Assembly: GCF_004208515.1 (NCBI RefSeq)
Contig: NZ_SGIM01000002.1
Coordinates: forward strand, 248,001 to 312,000
Direction of reading: 5' to 3'
Origin: Acinetobacter halotolerans
Lineage (GTDB): Bacteria > Pseudomonadota > Gammaproteobacteria > Pseudomonadales > Moraxellaceae
Length of the DNA: 64,000 nucleotides
Shown here piece by piece: positions 1 to 8,231 of this stretch. The position numbers and the translations under genes were made by a program. The notes under the pieces were generated by a model. That model was given only the letters and a program-made list of their open reading frames with translations. It was not told the origin of the DNA and searched no databases. Positions within the stretch are counted from its first letter, which is position 1. The number at the start of each line of letters is the position of its first letter.

Positions 1-1602
1 ACCATCGTTTTCTCAATGCAAGTCTATGACCGCGTTGTACCATCTCAATCGATACCGACTCTTTGGGTGCTTGCGGGTGGTGTGCTCATTGCGGCAATCT
101 TTGAATTTGTTTTACGTATCTCACGGGTATACATTTCAGATATTATTGGAAAACGTGCTGATCTACGCATTTCTGATCGCGTTTTTGGCCATGCATTAAG
201 AATAAAAAATAGTGAACGTTCGAAATCGACAGGTACATTTATTTCCCAAATTCGTGAATTAGAAGGTGTACGAGAGTTGGTCACTTCGACCACGATGGGT
301 GCGATTGCTGATCTACCATTCTTCTTTTTATTCCTGTTTATTTTCGCAATTATTGGTGGGAACTTATTTTGGGTGATGTTATTTATCGTTCCCCTCATGA
401 TTTTGCCAGCAATTTTGGTACAAAAGAAACTGGCTAAACTCGCACAAGAGGGCATGCGTGAATCCTCAATTCGTAATGCAATTTTGGTTGAGGCTGTACA
501 AGGGATCGAAGATATTAAGTTATTACGTGCAGAATCTCGTTTCCAAAATCAATGGAATCATATGAACGAGATTTCTGCTGATATCAGTATGCAGCAACGT
601 AAAATTGTCGGCGTACTGACAGCTTGGACGCAGAAGTTACAAGGGCTTACCTATGCCATCGTTGTATTAGTTGGGTGTTTTGCTGTGATGGAAGGTGAAA
701 TGACCACAGGTGCGTTGGTTGCCTGTTCAATTTTATCCTCAAGGATGTTGGCCCCAATTTCACAGATCACAGGCATTCTTGGCCGCTTCCAACAGGCAAA
801 AGTGGCAAAGAAAAGTTTAGATGAATTGATGCAGCGCCCAGTTGATCAAGCAGATCATGCACATTTAGTACATAAAGAAGTATTACATGGTGACTATGAG
901 CTGAAAAATGTGGTGTTCCAATATAGTGAAGATGATCCTCGACCAAGTTTAGCGATTCAAAAATTAAAGATTCGGGCAGGAGAGCGGATTGCAATTCTTG
1001 GACGCAATGGCGCTGGAAAATCAACGTTATTGCAAATTCTCTCTGCAATGCAGACTCCAAACTCAGGTTCGGTACACTTAGATGATTTAGATATGAGTTT
1101 GATTGATCCTGCCGATGTTCGTCGTGACATGGGATTGCTCAACCAAAATGCTTATCTTTTCTATGGAACTATTCGTGAGAACTTGACTTTAGGTGCACCT
1201 TTAGCACGCGATGAAGATATTTTAAAAGCTTTAAAAGTGACGGGCGCATTGAGTTTCGTCCATGAAAAGAAAGAAGGTTTGGACCATTTGGTTTTAGAGG
1301 GCGGGGTCGGCTTCTCTGGAGGACAAAGACAGGCATTGTTATTAGCGCGGTTACTCATTCGTGAGCCTAATATTTTACTCCTTGATGAACCAACCGCTGC
1401 TATTGATGATGTCGCAGAAAAACAATTGATAGATCATTTAAAGGGGTGGTTAAGCTATCGTACTTTAATCGTCGCTACGCATCGTCGAGCGGTGTTGGAG
1501 TTGGTTGATCGAATTATTGTGATGAATGATGGCAAAATTGTTATGGATGGACCAGCTGATAAAGTCTTGCAACAATCATCCGTAAAACAAAAAACAGTTT
1601 AA
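1..1602 (+). CDS. Type I secretion ABC transporter, permease-ATPase (LapB/HlyB-like), 5' end outside window
   Basis: Inner-membrane exporter subunit that powers one-step secretion of a large substrate, typically an RTX adhesin, together with a HlyD adaptor and a TolC-type channel. The frame is open to base 1, and the first visible residues include MQVYDRVVP, a hallmark of the first membrane region in this family. The start and any N-terminal C39-like domain therefore lie outside the window. Several hydrophobic segments cover about residues 20-270 counted from the ATG at 16. The ATPase follows, with Walker A GRNGAGKST (near 1000-1026), signature FSGGQRQ (near 1312), Walker B ILLLDEPTAAID (near 1372) and H-loop ATHR. 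The adaptor gene follows after 20 bp, so the two form an operon. The secreted substrate is not in the window. Confidence 0.93.
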   Translation, partial: TIVFSMQVYDRVVPSQSIPTLWVLAGGVLIAAIFEFVLRISRVYISDIIGKRADLRISDRVFGHALRIKNSERSKSTGTFISQIRELEGVRELVTSTTMGAIADLPFFFLFLFIFAIIGGNLFWVMLFIVPLMILPAILVQKKLAKLAQEGMRESSIRNAILVEAVQGIEDIKLLRAESRFQNQWNHMNEISADISMQQRKIVGVLTAWTQKLQGLTYAIVVLVGCFAVMEGEMTTGALVACSILSSRMLAPISQITGILGRFQQAKVAKKSLDELMQRPVDQADHAHLVHKEVLHGDYELKNVVFQYSEDDPRPSLAIQKLKIRAGERIAILGRNGAGKSTLLQILSAMQTPNSGSVHLDDLDMSLIDPADVRRDMGLLNQNAYLFYGTIRENLTLGAPLARDEDILKALKVTGALSFVHEKKEGLDHLVLEGGVGFSGGQRQALLLARLLIREPNILLLDEPTAAIDDVAEKQLIDHLKGWLSYRTLIVATHRRAVLELVDRIIVMNDGKIVMDGPADKVLQQSSVKQKTV

Positions 1603-1622
1603 TAAAATAAAGAGGATAATTC

Positions 1623-2813
1623 ATGAGTGAGCAAGAACAAACCAGCAGTCGTCCTATGAACGTGAGTTATAAGGAACCTAAGTTGCCAGGTTCTTCACTA
1701 GTAGTTTGGTTGATTGGTATTGGTTTAGTGATACTGCTCGTTTGGGCATGGGTATTTAGTTTAGAAGAAGTTTCCACTGGTACAGGTAAAGTTGTTCCAT
1801 CTTCAAAAGAGCAAACTATTCAATCACTTGAAGGTGGTATTTTAACTAAACTCACTGTTAGGGAAGGTGATATAGTTGAAAAGGGACAAGTTTTAGCTCA
1901 ATTAGATCCTACCCGTTTTGCTTCAAATGTGGGTGAATCACAATCTTTACTGATTTCTGCACAAGCAACAGCAGCGCGTTTACGTGCCGAAGTTGGTAAT
2001 ACAGCTTTGGTTTTTCCAGAAGAGGTTTTGAAAGAGCCTAAACTGGTAAAAGAAGAAACGGCACTTTATTACTCACGACGCATGAACTTAGAAGAGGCCA
2101 TTTCAGGCAATCAACAAGCACTTAGATTGGTACAACAAGAGTTGGCCATGACTGCACCGTTAGTTGAAAAAGGGGCCGCCAGCGAAGTTGAAGTCTTACG
2201 CTTAAAGCGTGAAGCAAACGATTTACAAAATAGAATCAATGATATTCGTAATCAGTACTATGTAAAGGCACGCGAAGAGTTATCCAAAGCCAATACCGAT
2301 ATTCAAACTCAACTACAAGTGGTTAAAGGACGAAGCGATAGTTTACAACGTGCAGTATTTAGAGCACCCGTTCGCGGAGTAGTGAAAGAAATTTCTGTCA
2401 CAACAGAAGGAGGGGTTATTCCTCAAAATGGTAGTTTGATGACGATTGTACCTTTAGAGGATAAATTATTAATTGAAGCACGTATTTCACCAAGAGATAT
2501 TGCGTTCATTCGTCCTAACCAAGATGCTTTGGTGAAAATCACTGCATATGATTATGCTGTGTATGGTGGATTGGAGGGTAAAGTCATTACTATTTCACCT
2601 GATACTATTCGTGATGAAGTAAAGCAAGATCAATTTTACTACCGTGTTTATATTCGCACTGATTCAGATCGACTTTATAATAAAGCGGGTAAGGAGTTTA
2701 GTATTACCCCAGGTATGGTTGCGACAGTAGATATTCGTACTGGCCAAAAAACAGTCATGGATTATTTGCTTAAACCATTCAATAAAGCTAAAGAAGCACT
2801 GCGTGAACGTTAG
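1623..2813 (+). CDS. HlyD-family type I secretion periplasmic adaptor (LapC-like)
   Basis: Membrane-fusion adaptor linking the upstream ABC exporter to an outer-membrane channel. A short cytoplasmic tail precedes one transmembrane helix at about residues 26-47. A biotinyl/lipoyl-like half follows (SLEGGILTKLTVREGDIV, about 67-84), then a long helical hairpin rich in Q, E, K and R (about 100-245), the second lipoyl half (FRAPVRGVVKEI) and a beta-barrel C-terminus with the family segment GMVATVDIRTG. Its 396 residues are in the normal HlyD range. The gene lies 20 bp behind the ABC gene with an AGAGGA ribosome-binding site just before the ATG, and the operon ends at a strong terminator 20 bp downstream. 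The assignment is firm; the cargo is unknown. Confidence 0.93.
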   Translation: MSEQEQTSSRPMNVSYKEPKLPGSSLVVWLIGIGLVILLVWAWVFSLEEVSTGTGKVVPSSKEQTIQSLEGGILTKLTVREGDIVEKGQVLAQLDPTRFASNVGESQSLLISAQATAARLRAEVGNTALVFPEEVLKEPKLVKEETALYYSRRMNLEEAISGNQQALRLVQQELAMTAPLVEKGAASEVEVLRLKREANDLQNRINDIRNQYYVKAREELSKANTDIQTQLQVVKGRSDSLQRAVFRAPVRGVVKEISVTTEGGVIPQNGSLMTIVPLEDKLLIEARISPRDIAFIRPNQDALVKITAYDYAVYGGLEGKVITISPDTIRDEVKQDQFYYRVYIRTDSDRLYNKAGKEFSITPGMVATVDIRTGQKTVMDYLLKPFNKAKEALRER

Positions 2814-2833
2814 AAATTGACCTTTTTTGATTT

Positions 2834-2863
2834 AACCTCGCTGAGAATGCGAGGTTTTTTATT
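2834..2863 (+). terminator. Rho-independent terminator of the type I secretion operon
   Basis: An 8-bp perfect stem AACCTCGC/GCGAGGTT with a 7-nt loop is followed by a run of T. It lies 20 bp after the HlyD stop. Confidence 0.9.
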
Positions 2864-2911
2864 TGTATTGTAAAAAGCTATAATCACTTTTTAAGTTTGT
2901 ATTTATGTTTT

Positions 2912-3496
2912 ATGCCATTCACGATCGCGAACACTGTAACTTTTGAAGAAGAAATAAAAAAAAGTCGATTTCAAGCGATTGCAACAGTTGTTGAAAATGA
3001 ACAACAGGTGAAAGACTTTTTAATAGAAACAAAAGATCCGTCCACTACCCATCAATGTTGGGCATGGAAGATTGGACATCATGTTCGATTTAATGATGAT
3101 GGTGAGCCATCTGGTACGGCTGGACGTCCAATTTTGGCAAGCATTGAAGGCAATGATTTGACCAATGTGATCGTGCTGGTCAACCGCTGGTATGGGGGCA
3201 TCAAATTGGGAACAGGTGGATTGGTTCGTGCCTATGGTGGTTGTGCTGGTCAATGTTTATTATTGGCTGAAAAAATTGAATTGATTGAAAAGAAACAAAT
3301 TCAGTTGAGTTGTTTGTTTAATGAATGGGCAATTATTCAATATGAACTTATGCAGCAACACATCGAATACCAAGAAAGTTATACCGAAAATGGTGTTTTC
3401 ATTGAGGCACGGCTACAACTTCATCAAATTGAACCTTTAAGACAAAAACTTCAAGATGTTACTAGAGGGCGTGAGCATCTACATGTTGAAGACTAG
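2912..3496 (+). CDS. yigZ: YigZ/IMPACT family protein
   Basis: Conserved protein of the YigZ/IMPACT family (UPF0029), linked by homology to translation regulation; the bacterial biochemical role is unsettled. The N-terminal domain shows the family blocks EIKKSRF, FNDDGEPSGTAGRPIL and NRWYGGIKLGTGGLVRAYG (about residues 12-110). A smaller C-terminal domain with the usual alpha-beta pattern follows. An in-frame TTG lies at 2897, but the ATG at 2912 starts the conserved MPFTIANTV and gives 194 residues, close to the family norm. The last 30 bp are part of the first copy of an 81-bp tandem repeat, so the C-terminal residues are repeat-encoded and may differ from relatives. Confidence 0.88.
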   Translation: MPFTIANTVTFEEEIKKSRFQAIATVVENEQQVKDFLIETKDPSTTHQCWAWKIGHHVRFNDDGEPSGTAGRPILASIEGNDLTNVIVLVNRWYGGIKLGTGGLVRAYGGCAGQCLLLAEKIELIEKKQIQLSCLFNEWAIIQYELMQQHIEYQESYTENGVFIEARLQLHQIEPLRQKLQDVTRGREHLHVED

Positions 3497-3636
3497 AATT
3501 TGCACGCCCTCTCTTGCGAGCTTGCGGAATAGTGTTCCTCGCTCTCAGGGCGTGAGCATTTACATGTTGAAGATTAGAATTTACAAGCCCTCTCTTGCGA
3601 GTTTGCGGAACAGTGTTCCTCGCTCTCAGGGAGTAA
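3467..3636. repeat. Tandem duplication, two 81-bp copies plus the start of a third
   Basis: Copy 1 is 3467-3547 and copy 2 is 3548-3628; a truncated third begins at 3629 (GGGAGTAAG). The copies differ at only a handful of positions. Each contains internal complementary segments: in copy 1 GCGAG/CTCGC (3516/3538) and GGAA/TTCC (3526/3535) nest inside ACGCCCT/AGGGCGT (3504-3510/3547-3553). The transcript would therefore fold into a branched hairpin. The first copy includes the yigZ stop codon. Confidence 0.9.
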
Positions 3637-3668
3637 GTAATTGAAAGGGGTAGAGAGGCAACAACTTG

Positions 3669-4283
3669 ATGAATGATCCTTTATTAAAATATAGAGAGCA
3701 GCATAAACATCGTCTCAATTATATGCCGTGGTTGTATTGGTCGCTCAAGCCTAAACAACGTGAATGGGCTGAAGCATGGCAAGATGAATATCAAGCGTAT
3801 TTGATGGAAATGGAAACAGTTGAGATTGGTCAGAATTGTTTTATTTCACCATTGGCACATATTTTTGCTGAGCCAGGACGCAAAATTACCATTGGTGATA
3901 ATACTTTCATTGCCGCTGATTGTACCTTGCATGGTCCTTTAGTTATTGGCAATGAGGTTGCAATAAACCATCATAGTATTTTGGATGGTGGGCGCGCAGG
4001 GATTCAGCTACAGGATCAAGTCAGAATAGCGGCCTATAGCCATTTATATGCTTTTGATCATGGGATGGAACTGGATCGTCCAATCTACCAGCAACCCGTG
4101 ACATCCAAGGGCATTGAGATCGGCAAAGATGTTTGGTTAGGTGCGCATGTGGGAATCAAAGATGGGGTCAAAATCGGAAACCATGCTGTGGTTGGGATGA
4201 ATAGTATGGTCACCAAAGATATTGAAGATTATGCTATTGTGGCAGGGAATCCAGCAAAATTGATTCGTTATAGAACTGAATAA
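3669..4283 (+). CDS. Left-handed beta-helix (hexapeptide repeat) acyltransferase
   Basis: O-acyl/acetyltransferase of the LbH superfamily (maltose/galactoside/CysE-like). After a helical N-terminus (about residues 1-45), hexapeptide repeats run from about 50 to 195, for example ITIGDNTFIAADCTLHG, VIGNEVAINHHSILDGG and IGKDVWLGAHVGIKDGVKIG. The terminal signature VAGNPAKLIRY is typical of CoA-dependent members. The acceptor cannot be read from sequence. A GAGAGG ribosome-binding site at 3653-3658 points to the ATG at 3669 rather than the TTG one codon upstream. The gene stands alone between the repeat block and the universal stress protein gene. Confidence 0.85.
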   Translation: MNDPLLKYREQHKHRLNYMPWLYWSLKPKQREWAEAWQDEYQAYLMEMETVEIGQNCFISPLAHIFAEPGRKITIGDNTFIAADCTLHGPLVIGNEVAINHHSILDGGRAGIQLQDQVRIAAYSHLYAFDHGMELDRPIYQQPVTSKGIEIGKDVWLGAHVGIKDGVKIGNHAVVGMNSMVTKDIEDYAIVAGNPAKLIRYRTE

Positions 4284-4399
4284 AAAGCATTAAAAAGCGT
4301 ATGAGATTCTATACATAAATTTAACCTATCCTGCTTTTATCTGTGTTAAGTTAAAAATAAGTAGAAGACCTAAGGTGTCAAACCTAAAGAGAGGCCAAC

Positions 4400-5242
4400 A
4401 TGAATCGCGTAATTGCATGTATTGATTCTTCACCTTGTATTGATGCTGTGGCTGAGGCCGCAGTTTGGGTTGCGAAACAAACCCAAAGAGAATTAGTGCT
4501 GTTGCAAATCTTGGATTATTATCCTGCAAGCTATCATTTAGGTGAAATCAGCGGTGTGATTGGCTTTGAGAGTAATGCGATGTTGCTCAAAGAGCTTGCT
4601 GAGTTGGAACAGAAGCAAAGTGAGTTAGCTCTCGATTATAGTAATAACTTACTCAATCATATTTCGGAGTTAATCGAGAAACAATACGGTTTAACCAGTA
4701 GCAAAATTCAAGAAAAAGGTGATTTTCTTGAACAAAGTTTTAATCTTCTTCATGAAAATGATGTGGTGATTATTGGTCGTGTTGGCGAGCGAGCTGCGGA
4801 GAAAAATAAACCCATTGGGAGTAATGTTGAGAACTTTATACGTGGTGCAAATTGTACTGTAATTACAGTTGGAGAGCATTTCGAACCTCCTAAACGTTTT
4901 ATCTTTGCATATGAATATTCACCAACCTGTCAGAAAATGTTGCAACGCATTGCTCAAAGTGATTTGTTGAAAAAATTACAATGCCATCTGCTCTATGTGG
5001 GTGATCATCCTGAAATGCTTACTGAGCCAGCAAAGTATTTAACGGATGCAGGTTTGGATGTTATGCCTATTTATCGTTATGGCGATGTTGCACAAAATAT
5101 TTTGGAATATCAAAGGGAACATAATGTGCAGTTAATCGTATTAGGTGCTTTCAGCCATAGTAAAATTCATCAATTTTTCTTAGGTAGCATTACTACTTCG
5201 ATATTTAGAAATGCAAATGTACCGTTATTGGTCGCTAAGTAA
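4400..5242 (+). CDS. Universal stress protein with two tandem USP domains (UspE-like)
   Basis: Cytoplasmic stress protein made of two adenine-nucleotide-binding-like USP domains. Domain 1 (about residues 1-152) begins MNRVIACIDSSPC and ends with GRVGERAAEKNKPIGS before an ITV strand. Domain 2 (about 158-280) ends LGAFSHSKIHQFFLGSITTS, the G-2x-G-9x-G(S/T)-like segment of ATP-binding USPs. Its 280 residues fit a double-domain protein. GAGAGG lies about 7 bp before the ATG. It is monocistronic and followed by a long palindrome. No ligand is known. Confidence 0.9.
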   Translation: MNRVIACIDSSPCIDAVAEAAVWVAKQTQRELVLLQILDYYPASYHLGEISGVIGFESNAMLLKELAELEQKQSELALDYSNNLLNHISELIEKQYGLTSSKIQEKGDFLEQSFNLLHENDVVIIGRVGERAAEKNKPIGSNVENFIRGANCTVITVGEHFEPPKRFIFAYEYSPTCQKMLQRIAQSDLLKKLQCHLLYVGDHPEMLTEPAKYLTDAGLDVMPIYRYGDVAQNILEYQREHNVQLIVLGAFSHSKIHQFFLGSITTSIFRNANVPLLVAK

Positions 5243-5251
5243 TTCATTTTA

Positions 5252-5294
5252 TTCCATATAGTTATCCGCAAATACTGTGGATAACTATATGGAA
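5252..5294. other. 16-bp perfect inverted repeat between convergent genes
   Basis: TTCCATATAGTTATCC (5252-5267) pairs perfectly with GGATAACTATATGGAA (5279-5294) across an 11-nt loop. It sits just after the universal stress gene and before the convergent methyltransferase. No T-run follows in either direction, so a classical rho-independent terminator is not certain. An RNA 3'-end hairpin is the simplest reading. Confidence 0.7.
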
Positions 5295-5361
5295 AAGCAC
5301 TATGTAAATTTGTATCTATTTGATATTTAATAATTAAAAAAATCAGTTCGTTTTTTGATCT

Positions 5362-6072
5362 TTACTTTACAATCGCAATTGCGAAGCCATCATGTCCTTT
5401 TGAACCCACTGTTTGTAGTGCTGTACAAGATAAAAGCTGAGGATGATTTTTGAGTGCAGCGAAGGTTTCCCGAATGCCTTCAATACTTGGTTTTTTATTA
5501 TTTTCATCCAATATCGCGCCTGAACGAATCACATTATCCAATACAATAATCGTTCCTGAATGAGATAACTTCAAGCTGAGTTCCAAGTATTCAGGATAGC
5601 TTTGTTTATCTGCATCAATAAAAATCAAATCAAATGCCTCACTGGATTCTGCAATGAGTTGATTCATGATATCTGCGCCGCGTCCTTTTTTAAGTTCAAT
5701 CTGGGTAGGCATATCGGCATAATCAATATTTTCTTGGGCGATGGCCGCATGGCTATCTCGTCCTTCAACCGTAAGTAGGTAACCATCAGCAGGTAATGCT
5801 TGCGCCAACCAAATTGTGCTATAAGCGGCAAAAGTTCCAAGTTCTAATACACGTTTACATTGATTCATTTGAATCAACATTTGCAGGAACATACCTTGAT
5901 TCGGTGCAACAGCCAAATGATTAGAAAGACCTTGCGTATCGGTATTGTCTAATGCATGTTGAAGTTTAGGATCTGAGGGGATTAAATGTGAATTGATATA
6001 GTCATCAATGTCGGTCCACATCTGTTGCATAATCAGGCTTACCTTTGAATCTGTTTGCAGCATTTTAAACAT
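5362..6072 (-). CDS. Class I SAM-dependent O-methyltransferase (CCoAOMT family)
   Basis: Methyltransferase of the caffeoyl-CoA O-methyltransferase family, soluble and probably dimeric. Motif I is CKRVLELGTFAAYSTIWLA (about residues 73-91). The metal/substrate region follows at FDLIFIDADKQSYPEYLE (about 148-165), with a further conserved LDNVIRSGAI (about 179). The C-terminal AIVK is also usual for the family. Bacterial members act on catechol-like or unknown small molecules, and the substrate here cannot be inferred. Translation could also begin at the internal ATG at residue 15 (MQQMWTDIDDY), which better matches the family N-terminus; ribosome-binding sites are weak for both. Confidence 0.87.
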   Translation of the reverse strand: MFKMLQTDSKVSLIMQQMWTDIDDYINSHLIPSDPKLQHALDNTDTQGLSNHLAVAPNQGMFLQMLIQMNQCKRVLELGTFAAYSTIWLAQALPADGYLLTVEGRDSHAAIAQENIDYADMPTQIELKKGRGADIMNQLIAESSEAFDLIFIDADKQSYPEYLELSLKLSHSGTIIVLDNVIRSGAILDENNKKPSIEGIRETFAALKNHPQLLSCTALQTVGSKGHDGFAIAIVK

Positions 6073-6100
6073 TTATGCTCAGAGTGCAATTTGATTACTG

Positions 6101-6130
6101 AATAAAAAAAGAGATCATTTAGATCTCTTT
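6101..6130 (-). terminator. Rho-independent terminator of the M15 peptidase-like gene
   Basis: On the minus strand a 9-bp stem AAAGAGATC/GATCTCTTT with a 5-nt loop runs into a T-run. It is 20 bp past the stop of the 6151-6858 gene. Confidence 0.85.
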
Positions 6131-6150
6131 ACTGAAAGTGATCTTTTATT

Positions 6151-6858
6151 CTAAAAGTTACACATTGAGCTGTTACGTGTTAGGTCTGGGCCCCAAGTGC
6201 GATAACCCTGAGTATCAATATGAATCTGACCTGAGCGATATAGACCAATACCAAGATTTAAGCTTTGACCATGCTGAACCCAAAACTGACATAATTTAAA
6301 TTTGGATTGTTCGATAAATGCATAATCCTGCGGCTGAGGGTATTCAGGACCAATACGAAAATCGATGGCAGAGTTAAATAAATGTTTAGATGAACTTGCA
6401 CCGCCAGCGCATTCGTTTAAAGGTAAATCACGATAGACAGAGGTCACTTCAAAATCGGTTAAAATTTTTGCAGAAATAAGATATTTAAATACACGCAAAG
6501 TTGAAAGAGAGTTGCCCCACAATTCACGGTTTGGCACAGCATACTCATTGCGACCACATTTCTGCCAATCTCTTGCGGTTCGTAATAATTCAAAACTTGG
6601 GATAATGTGAGCGACTTGATTACGTGTTAAAAACTGTTCATATTCACGAACACGAGCATAGTTTTCGCCTTGTGCCAACCATCGACGATAGGAAGCTGGC
6701 TCTACTTTATCTGGCGTTGGTCGTGTAAAAGTGACTTTTTCCTGAGGAATATGGATTCTTTTGCCTTTACTTACTTCTGTTTTTGAACTGACACAGCCGA
6801 CCATCATCACAGGGATGATAAAAAACGATAAGAAACCCTGTAATTTATTTCGCAACAT
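6151..6858 (-). CDS. Peptidase M15 (D-Ala-D-Ala carboxypeptidase-like) lipoprotein
   Basis: Probable envelope lipoprotein with a zinc carboxypeptidase M15A-like fold that would act on peptidoglycan peptides. The N-terminus MLRNKLQGFLSFFIIPVMMVGC is a lipoprotein signal with Cys at residue 22 (lipobox MVGC, slightly non-canonical). Zinc ligands appear as SSKHLFNSAIDF (His and Asp) and GQIHID (His), matching the SxHxxxxAxD and HxD motifs. An upstream GTG at 6885 is in frame but has no ribosome-binding site and would bury the signal peptide, so the ATG at 6858 is used (235 residues). The gene is followed by its own terminator. Activity is inferred from the motifs only. Confidence 0.82.
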   Translation of the reverse strand: MLRNKLQGFLSFFIIPVMMVGCVSSKTEVSKGKRIHIPQEKVTFTRPTPDKVEPASYRRWLAQGENYARVREYEQFLTRNQVAHIIPSFELLRTARDWQKCGRNEYAVPNRELWGNSLSTLRVFKYLISAKILTDFEVTSVYRDLPLNECAGGASSSKHLFNSAIDFRIGPEYPQPQDYAFIEQSKFKLCQFWVQHGQSLNLGIGLYRSGQIHIDTQGYRTWGPDLTRNSSMCNF

Positions 6859-6951
6859 AAAAGCCAGTTCACAATCTAAAGACACGTTATTTTAATGCAA
6901 AATAACGTATACATAATGGGTCAATTGCAAAGAAATGTGTGATTCAAGTAT

Positions 6952-6979
6952 TAAAAAAGACCAGTAAAACTGGCCTTTT
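6952..6979 (-). terminator. Rho-independent terminator of fdxA
   Basis: On the minus strand AAGGCCAGT pairs with ACTGGTCTT (one G-U) across a TTT loop and is followed by TTTTTT. It lies directly after the fdxA stop. Confidence 0.88.
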
Positions 6980-6982
6980 CAA

Positions 6983-7312
6983 TTACTTTTCTAAATATTG
7001 CAGTTTATTCGGTTTTCCATTCCATTCTTCACGATCGGCAGGTTGTTCACCAATTTGAGTGATATTGTTACCCGCCCATTTTTCAGATAATTCAGTATTG
7101 AGCTCAATAAAGATTTCTTGACCTTCAGGTAGTTCATCTTCAGAGAAAATCGCATTTGCTGGGCACTCAGGTTCACAAAGCGCACAGTCAATACATTCAT
7201 CTGGATTGATGACAAGGAAGTTCGGGCCTTCATAAAAACAATCGACAGGGCAAACTTCAACACAATCTTGATATTTACATTTAATACAATTTTCAGTGAC
7301 AACAAAGGTCAT
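6983..7312 (-). CDS. fdxA: Ferredoxin FdxA, 7Fe-8S type
   Basis: Small cytoplasmic electron carrier with one [3Fe-4S] and one [4Fe-4S] cluster. Cysteines occur as [17 protein letters not shown] (about residues 9-25) and [12 protein letters not shown] (about 40-51), the pattern of the Azotobacter FdI/FdxA family. The acidic C-terminal extension (to residue 109) with [14 protein letters not shown] is diagnostic of FdxA. It is monocistronic, with its own terminator. Position near mutS is common in Acinetobacter and Pseudomonas relatives. Electron partners are not indicated by the context. Confidence 0.95.
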   Translation of the reverse strand: MTFVVTENCIKCKYQDCVEVCPVDCFYEGPNFLVINPDECIDCALCEPECPANAIFSEDELPEGQEIFIELNTELSEKWAGNNITQIGEQPADREEWNGKPNKLQYLEK

Positions 7313-7538
7313 GGCGACAGCTACCTAAAAATACGGTTTTTGTTTGGAATGGGCTATTGTAGGCAAAAATGGGGTGAACAAACAATTGCTTTTATTGATA
7401 TTGTTTATTTATACATATGAAAAACAGGGTAACATGTTGATAAAAATAAATATGTTCTATTGATTCGTTGATTTTTAAAGACATAATACGATTAAGTATT
7501 TGTCTTAATCAGTTGTTTTGATCTTTCCCTTTAGGATT

Positions 7539-8129
7539 TCATTGTGCGCTGTTTTTGATAAATGACGCTATAGAACACATCAGGTGAATATCCTCTGGTT
7601 CTAATTCCCATAGATGTTGATCCGGTTGCGCTAATAGTTGGGCACCATGTTTGAGATAAAAGTCTACCGTTCGTTTACTTGGTGTTGCTGAAATATAGAG
7701 TTGTTTAGCACCCAATTGCTGTGCTGATTCTATTGCGGAATGCATGAGCAGTGCCCCGATGCCTTGACCTTGGTGATCTGCATCAACATAAAAGTATTGC
7801 AATAATTTTGCTTCAGGATAATCTGTAATAAGTTGATTGGATACGACTTGAACACCAATTAACTGATCATGTGAATTAAATAACCCGACACATAATCCAC
7901 CTTGTTGATGGATTTGTTTTAATAAAGGTGGATCATTATCTAGATGAAAGCCATCCCAATTCTCAACATCATAAAAACAATCGACTATGTCTAAATGTTG
8001 TTTGTGTTGCACGTACATTTGAGTAATTAATTCGCGACGACTGATCTGTTGCCAGATTAAATCGATTTCTGAAACCTGTAGTTTTCTGAGCACAAAATTC
8101 AGCATTTGTCCCTTCGATTGATTACTCAT
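7539..8129 (-). CDS. GNAT family N-acetyltransferase
   Basis: Acetyl-CoA-dependent N-acetyltransferase. The acetyl-CoA-binding motif A is visible as YVDADHQGQGIGALLMHSAI (Q/RxxGxG/A, about residues 112-131). It is followed by AQQLGAKQLYISATPSKRTVDFYLKHGAQLL, the usual motif B ending in FYxxxGA. The substrate is not predictable. Initiation could also be at residue 9 (MLNFVLRKLQ), preceded by AAGGGA but at very short spacing. It lies downstream of mutS in the same orientation, separated by a hairpin. Confidence 0.85.
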   Translation of the reverse strand: MSNQSKGQMLNFVLRKLQVSEIDLIWQQISRRELITQMYVQHKQHLDIVDCFYDVENWDGFHLDNDPPLLKQIHQQGGLCVGLFNSHDQLIGVQVVSNQLITDYPEAKLLQYFYVDADHQGQGIGALLMHSAIESAQQLGAKQLYISATPSKRTVDFYLKHGAQLLAQPDQHLWELEPEDIHLMCSIASFIKNSAQ

Positions 8130-8190
8130 TTTATTCTGATGATAGGGTGGATGATATAACGATGCGGTTTATCTTATTCATAAATTTTTT

Positions 8191-8223
8191 TCCCAGAACA
8201 AGTCTCATTCAGTTGTTCTGGGA
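8191..8223 (-). terminator. Hairpin after mutS, possible terminator
   Basis: An inverted repeat CCCAGAACAA (8192-8201) / TTGTTCTGGG (8213-8222) lies 9 bp past the mutS stop. On the minus strand it is followed by A's then TTT rather than an immediate T-run, so termination strength is uncertain. Confidence 0.55.
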
Positions 8224-8231
8224 AAATGTCT

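Noticed and set aside
3456..3644. Open frame spanning the 81-bp repeats (62 codons)
   Set aside because: It simply translates the tandem repeat, has no good ribosome-binding site and overlaps the yigZ end.
6991..7305. Long open frame in another frame of fdxA
   Set aside because: FdxA has all its cysteine motifs in the chosen frame; the other frame has no recognisable protein.
8191..8223. mutS 3' hairpin as a strong rho-independent terminator
   Set aside because: The stem is good but the minus strand continues with A's before TTT, so it is kept only as a possible terminator.
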